DNA of 20,341 bases, taken from the NCBI GenBank assembly GCA_000226015.1, contig JH152988.1, positions 32,997 through 53,337 on the forward strand, given 5' to 3'. The number at the start of each line of letters is the position of its first letter. Within the stretch, counting starts at the first letter, position 1. Origin of the DNA: Mnemiopsis leidyi (Eukaryota; Ctenophora; Tentaculata; Lobata; Bolinopsidae). The translations under genes and the position numbers were made by a program. This document shows, in pieces, positions 19,856 through 20,341 of the stretch. The notes under the pieces were generated by a model that saw nothing but the letters and a program-made list of their open reading frames with translations, did no database searches and was not told the origin of the DNA.

Positions 19856-20135
19856 TCTCTGAAGTCCCACCACAGTGCCAGGCGTCGGTACGGTGGCTGC
19901 CATGTAATCACGCGGGCAATTTTGAGCGCGCGGCATCAAATGTGGGCTCGGCCACATTTACTTTACTCATTTACACGCCGACCCAGGGTTTATTACACGT
20001 AAGGCCATTATTTTTAAGCGCGGAATGGAACTAGGTCTTTTCTGTCCAAAGGGTCTAGCTAAATTGCTGCTGCATATATGACCTCCAATCTGAAAGCAGG
20101 ATGGAGGCATTAGGAAGGTTTAGTTATAACCTTTC

Positions 20136-20160
20136 GTTGAATACTACTACTACTACTACT
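20136..20160. repeat. (ACT)n trinucleotide microsatellite
   Basis: About seven ACT units, just upstream of the right-edge element. Confidence 0.9.
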
Positions 20161-20230
20161 AGGGAAAGCTTGTAAGCATATTATTGGTTCTACGAACACC
20201 TCTGGCAGGAGTGTTAGGGGTCCTTCACAT

Positions 20231-20341
20231 ATGACGTCAGCAAATTTTCGGTAATTTCTACCCCCTCCCCCCTCCGTCATCATTCGTCATCATGACAAAA
20301 CCCCCCTAAATGTCAGAGGTAAATTAGCATAATGACATCAT
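20231..20341. mobile_element. Possible MITE, cut by the window edge
   Basis: ATGACGTCAGCAAATTT at the left and AAATTAGCATAATGACATCAT at the right edge are imperfect inverted copies. They enclose a C-rich core with CCCCCTCCCCCC, GTCATCATTCGTCATCATGA and another C-run. The left end contains a perfect TGACGTCA palindrome. The termini and C-rich core fit a short non-autonomous DNA transposon; the true right end may lie outside the window. Confidence 0.45.

Overview
This is animal nuclear DNA: AT-rich, with short GT-AG introns, microsatellites, hairpin-forming repeats and a retrotransposon relic. The protein-coding content is typical of metazoans: a RUN/PLAT/DENN-domain Rab exchange factor (DENND5 type), a SLC47-like MATE transporter, a sperm-tail PG-rich repeat axonemal protein (ODF3/CIMAP1 type) and ribosomal protein eL27. 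The short introns and moderate divergence from the vertebrate proteins suggest an invertebrate, possibly a cnidarian or another early-branching marine animal. I cannot fix the species.

Layout. Positions 1-187 are an almost pure (AC)n microsatellite, and 188-2050 shows no convincing exon. From 2051 to 9618 (+) runs the 3' part of a DENND5-like gene. I resolve 13 exons whose splice phases all agree; they sum to about 956 codons and end in TAG. The N-terminal DENN part, roughly 330 residues judged by the human protein, lies upstream, probably outside the window. The last intron (7000-9386) hosts a complete, intronless, same-strand MATE transporter gene (7663-9153). The donor site of that intron sits in a four-copy 61-bp tandem duplication.

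Positions 9619-11300 are AT-rich and contain a long hairpin. A well-formed core promoter (paired CACGTG E-boxes, TATA-like box, TCAGTT initiator) lies at about 11315-11424. It probably serves the STPGR gene (CDS 11987-13453, +), which has three shared exons and two tandem, homologous alternative last exons. Convergent to it, on the minus strand, is RPL27 (15004-15414), whose CDS is intronless and whose ATG lies one base after a splice acceptor.

From 15430 to the end there is no recognisable host gene. The region holds several inverted repeats (one about 124 bp and almost perfect), a LINE reverse-transcriptase C-terminal relic on the minus strand, low-complexity C-tracts, a family of diverged repeats at 19470-19855, and an apparent MITE-like end at the right edge.

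The four genes do not form a pathway. The notable architecture is a transporter nested in the intron of a trafficking gene, and a ciliary gene with duplicated terminal exons. I saw no CRISPR, rRNA, tRNA or virus-like gene.
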